From: Acidobacteriaceae bacterium | Lineage (GTDB): Bacteria > Acidobacteriota > Terriglobia > Terriglobales > Acidobacteriaceae | Length of the DNA: 6,078 bases | Reading direction: 5' to 3' | Assembly: GCA_030040115.1 (NCBI GenBank) | Contig: JASHUH010000525.1 | Coordinates: 1-6,078 of the forward strand | Part shown: piece after piece, positions 1 to 6,078 of the stretch | Layout of the letters: each line of letters starts with the position of its first letter | Position numbering within the stretch: the first letter of the stretch is position 1 | Program-made: the position numbers and the translations under genes | Notes under the pieces: model-generated | Database searches by the model: none | Seen by the model: the letters and a program-made list of their open reading frames with translations, nothing else | What the model was told of the DNA's origin: nothing

Positions 1-2227
<2,227 letters not shown>

Positions 2228-2233
2228 GGTCAC

Positions 2234-2240
2234 CCTCCTT
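2234..2240 (-). promoter_or_regulatory. Ribosome binding site of rpoC (AAGGAGG), decides a TTG start
   Basis: The minus strand reads AAGGAGG followed by GTGACC and then TTG. This perfect Shine-Dalgarno sequence is six bases from the TTG at 2225-2227. An in-frame GTG at 2231-2233 directly abuts the Shine-Dalgarno with no spacer, so it is an unlikely start. The first ATG in frame is residue 22 ([10 protein letters not shown]), inside conserved sequence. TTG is therefore the best-supported initiation codon, and it gives an N-terminus matching the family. Confidence 0.85.
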
Positions 2241-2258
2241 GGCGGGCCTTTTGGCGCC
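2241..2258 (-). promoter_or_regulatory. Small GC-rich hairpin immediately upstream of the rpoC ribosome binding site
   Basis: The minus strand reads GGCGCC, then AAAA, then GGCCCGCC. GGCG pairs with the terminal CGCC, and the inner CC pairs with GG across an AAAA loop with one bulged C. The hairpin directly abuts AAGGAGG. Such placement could help keep the ribosome binding site exposed, but this is inference. A short palindrome GCGCCGGCGC (2254-2263) overlaps it and offers an alternative fold. Confidence 0.35.
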
Positions 2259-2285
2259 GGCGCAGGTTTTCCCGGGATTTTTTAA

Positions 2286-2337
2286 CGGGTCCTTCCTTCC
2301 CCGGGATGCGGCGTTTGCCGCTTTCAAGAAGGACCCG
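2286..2337. other. Stem-loop with perfect 10-bp outer stem in the rpoB-rpoC spacer
   Basis: The plus-strand CGGGTCCTTC at 2286-2295 is the exact reverse complement of GAAGGACCCG at 2328-2337. Inside lies a second perfect 5-bp stem, GCGGC (2308-2312) with GCCGC (2317-2321), closing a 4-base loop that reads AAAC in the rpoC-sense transcript. The asymmetric internal loop contains a CCCGGG palindrome (2300-2305) that is repeated at 2271-2276. In the sense direction the stem is followed by TTAAAAAATC, not a T-run, so it does not look like an intrinsic terminator. An mRNA processing or stability element is possible but inferred. Confidence 0.6.
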
Positions 2338-2342
2338 GAAAA

Positions 2343-2377
2343 CTTAGCTGCTCGCTCCCAGCTTCTAGCCGCCAGCC
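2343..2377. repeat. Inverted array of five degenerate 7-base units, arm 1
   Basis: Read on the minus strand this is GGCTGGC, GGCTAGA, AGCTGGG, AGCGAGC and AGCTAAG: five 7-base units with consensus near RGCTNNN, in the opposite orientation to the array at 2425-2459. It is more degenerate (one unit lacks the T of GCT, and two begin with G). Shifted by one unit, four units of the two arms match at 22 of 28 positions by hand count, so the pair could form a long imperfect stem around a 47-base centre. Confidence 0.65.
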
Positions 2378-2424
2378 TTTTCGCGCTCCCTCGTGCTGTC
2401 GTGACATTCACAGCAGCACATCGG

Positions 2425-2459
2425 AGCTGGAAGCTGGCAGCTAGTAGCTAAAAGCTGCT
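2425..2459. repeat. Tandem array of five degenerate 7-base units (AGCTNNN), arm 2
   Basis: The plus strand splits without remainder into five 7-base units, each starting with AGCT: AGCTGGA, AGCTGGC, AGCTAGT, AGCTAAA and AGCTGCT. The period of seven is not a coding period, and the array lies outside rpoB, ending two bases short of its stop codon. It is the inverted partner of the array at 2343-2377. AGCT is its own reverse complement, so each unit can pair with any unit in either array. Function is unknown. Confidence 0.75.
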
Positions 2460-2461
2460 TC

Positions 2462-6078
<3,617 letters not shown>

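Larger units (their letters stand above)
2228..2461. other. rpoB-rpoC intergenic spacer, 234 bases, structured
   Basis: This is the only non-coding stretch in the window. In transcript order (minus strand) it holds: a heptamer array starting two bases after the rpoB stop (2425-2459); a 47-base gap containing a possible 6-bp stem, GTGCTG (2393-2398) with CAGCAC (2414-2419); a second, inverted heptamer array (2343-2377); a long stem-loop (2286-2337); a short GC hairpin (2241-2258); and the rpoC ribosome binding site. The E. coli spacer at this place is known to be under 100 bases, so this one is comparatively long. I find no well-formed -35/-10 pair and no hairpin followed by a T-run on either strand, so rpoC is probably transcribed by read-through from rpoB. 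Confidence 0.8.

Noticed and set aside
2286..2337. Intrinsic terminator after rpoB
   Set aside because: The hairpin is strong, but the sense strand continues TTAAAAAATC and the plus strand continues GAAAACTTAG; neither has a T-run. Termination here would also cut off rpoC, which needs read-through.
2228..2461. Internal promoter for rpoC in the spacer
   Set aside because: The minus strand has TTGAAA in the stem-loop and TTAAAA after it, but no pair with suitable spacing and a good -10 box.

Overview
This window is an ordinary stretch of core transcription machinery. It holds rpoB and rpoC, the genes for the beta and beta' subunits of RNA polymerase, both on the minus strand in the usual order rpoB then rpoC. 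Both genes are cut by the window edges: rpoB lacks its 5' end (it runs off the right edge) and rpoC lacks its 3' half (it runs off the left edge). Together they fill all but 234 bases. No tRNA, rRNA, mobile element, CRISPR array or accessory gene is visible.

Organism: the DNA is visibly GC-rich and the proteins are clearly bacterial. Beta carries both large insertions known from E. coli-type enzymes, plus an extra insertion of about 42 residues that E. coli lacks. From familiarity with the family, the RpoB and RpoC sequences most resemble Acidobacteriota (Terriglobia/Solibacter-like soil bacteria). That assignment is an inference of moderate confidence, because no search could be run. The window ends exactly on a BamHI recognition sequence, which hints at a cloned environmental insert but could be chance.

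Layout: 1-2227 is the rpoC 5' portion (742 codons, reaching just before the bridge-helix region). 2228-2461 is the rpoB-rpoC spacer. 2462-6078 is rpoB, from the second half of the lobe region to the stop codon. The two genes are presumably co-transcribed, and their products meet in the polymerase active centre: the beta' NADFDGD aspartates hold the catalytic magnesium and the beta lysines contact the RNA 3' end region. All key catalytic and zinc-binding residues in the visible part are intact.

The only part that gene annotation does not explain is the spacer. It is longer than the E. coli rpoB-rpoC spacer and structured. It contains two inverted 35-base arrays, each of five degenerate 7-base units (consensus near RGCTNNN), one starting two bases after the rpoB stop. 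It also has a long stem-loop with a perfect 10-bp outer stem, and a small GC-rich hairpin directly upstream of a strong ribosome binding site. That site selects a TTG start codon for rpoC. I see no convincing new biological system here. The spacer is the one place worth a second look.
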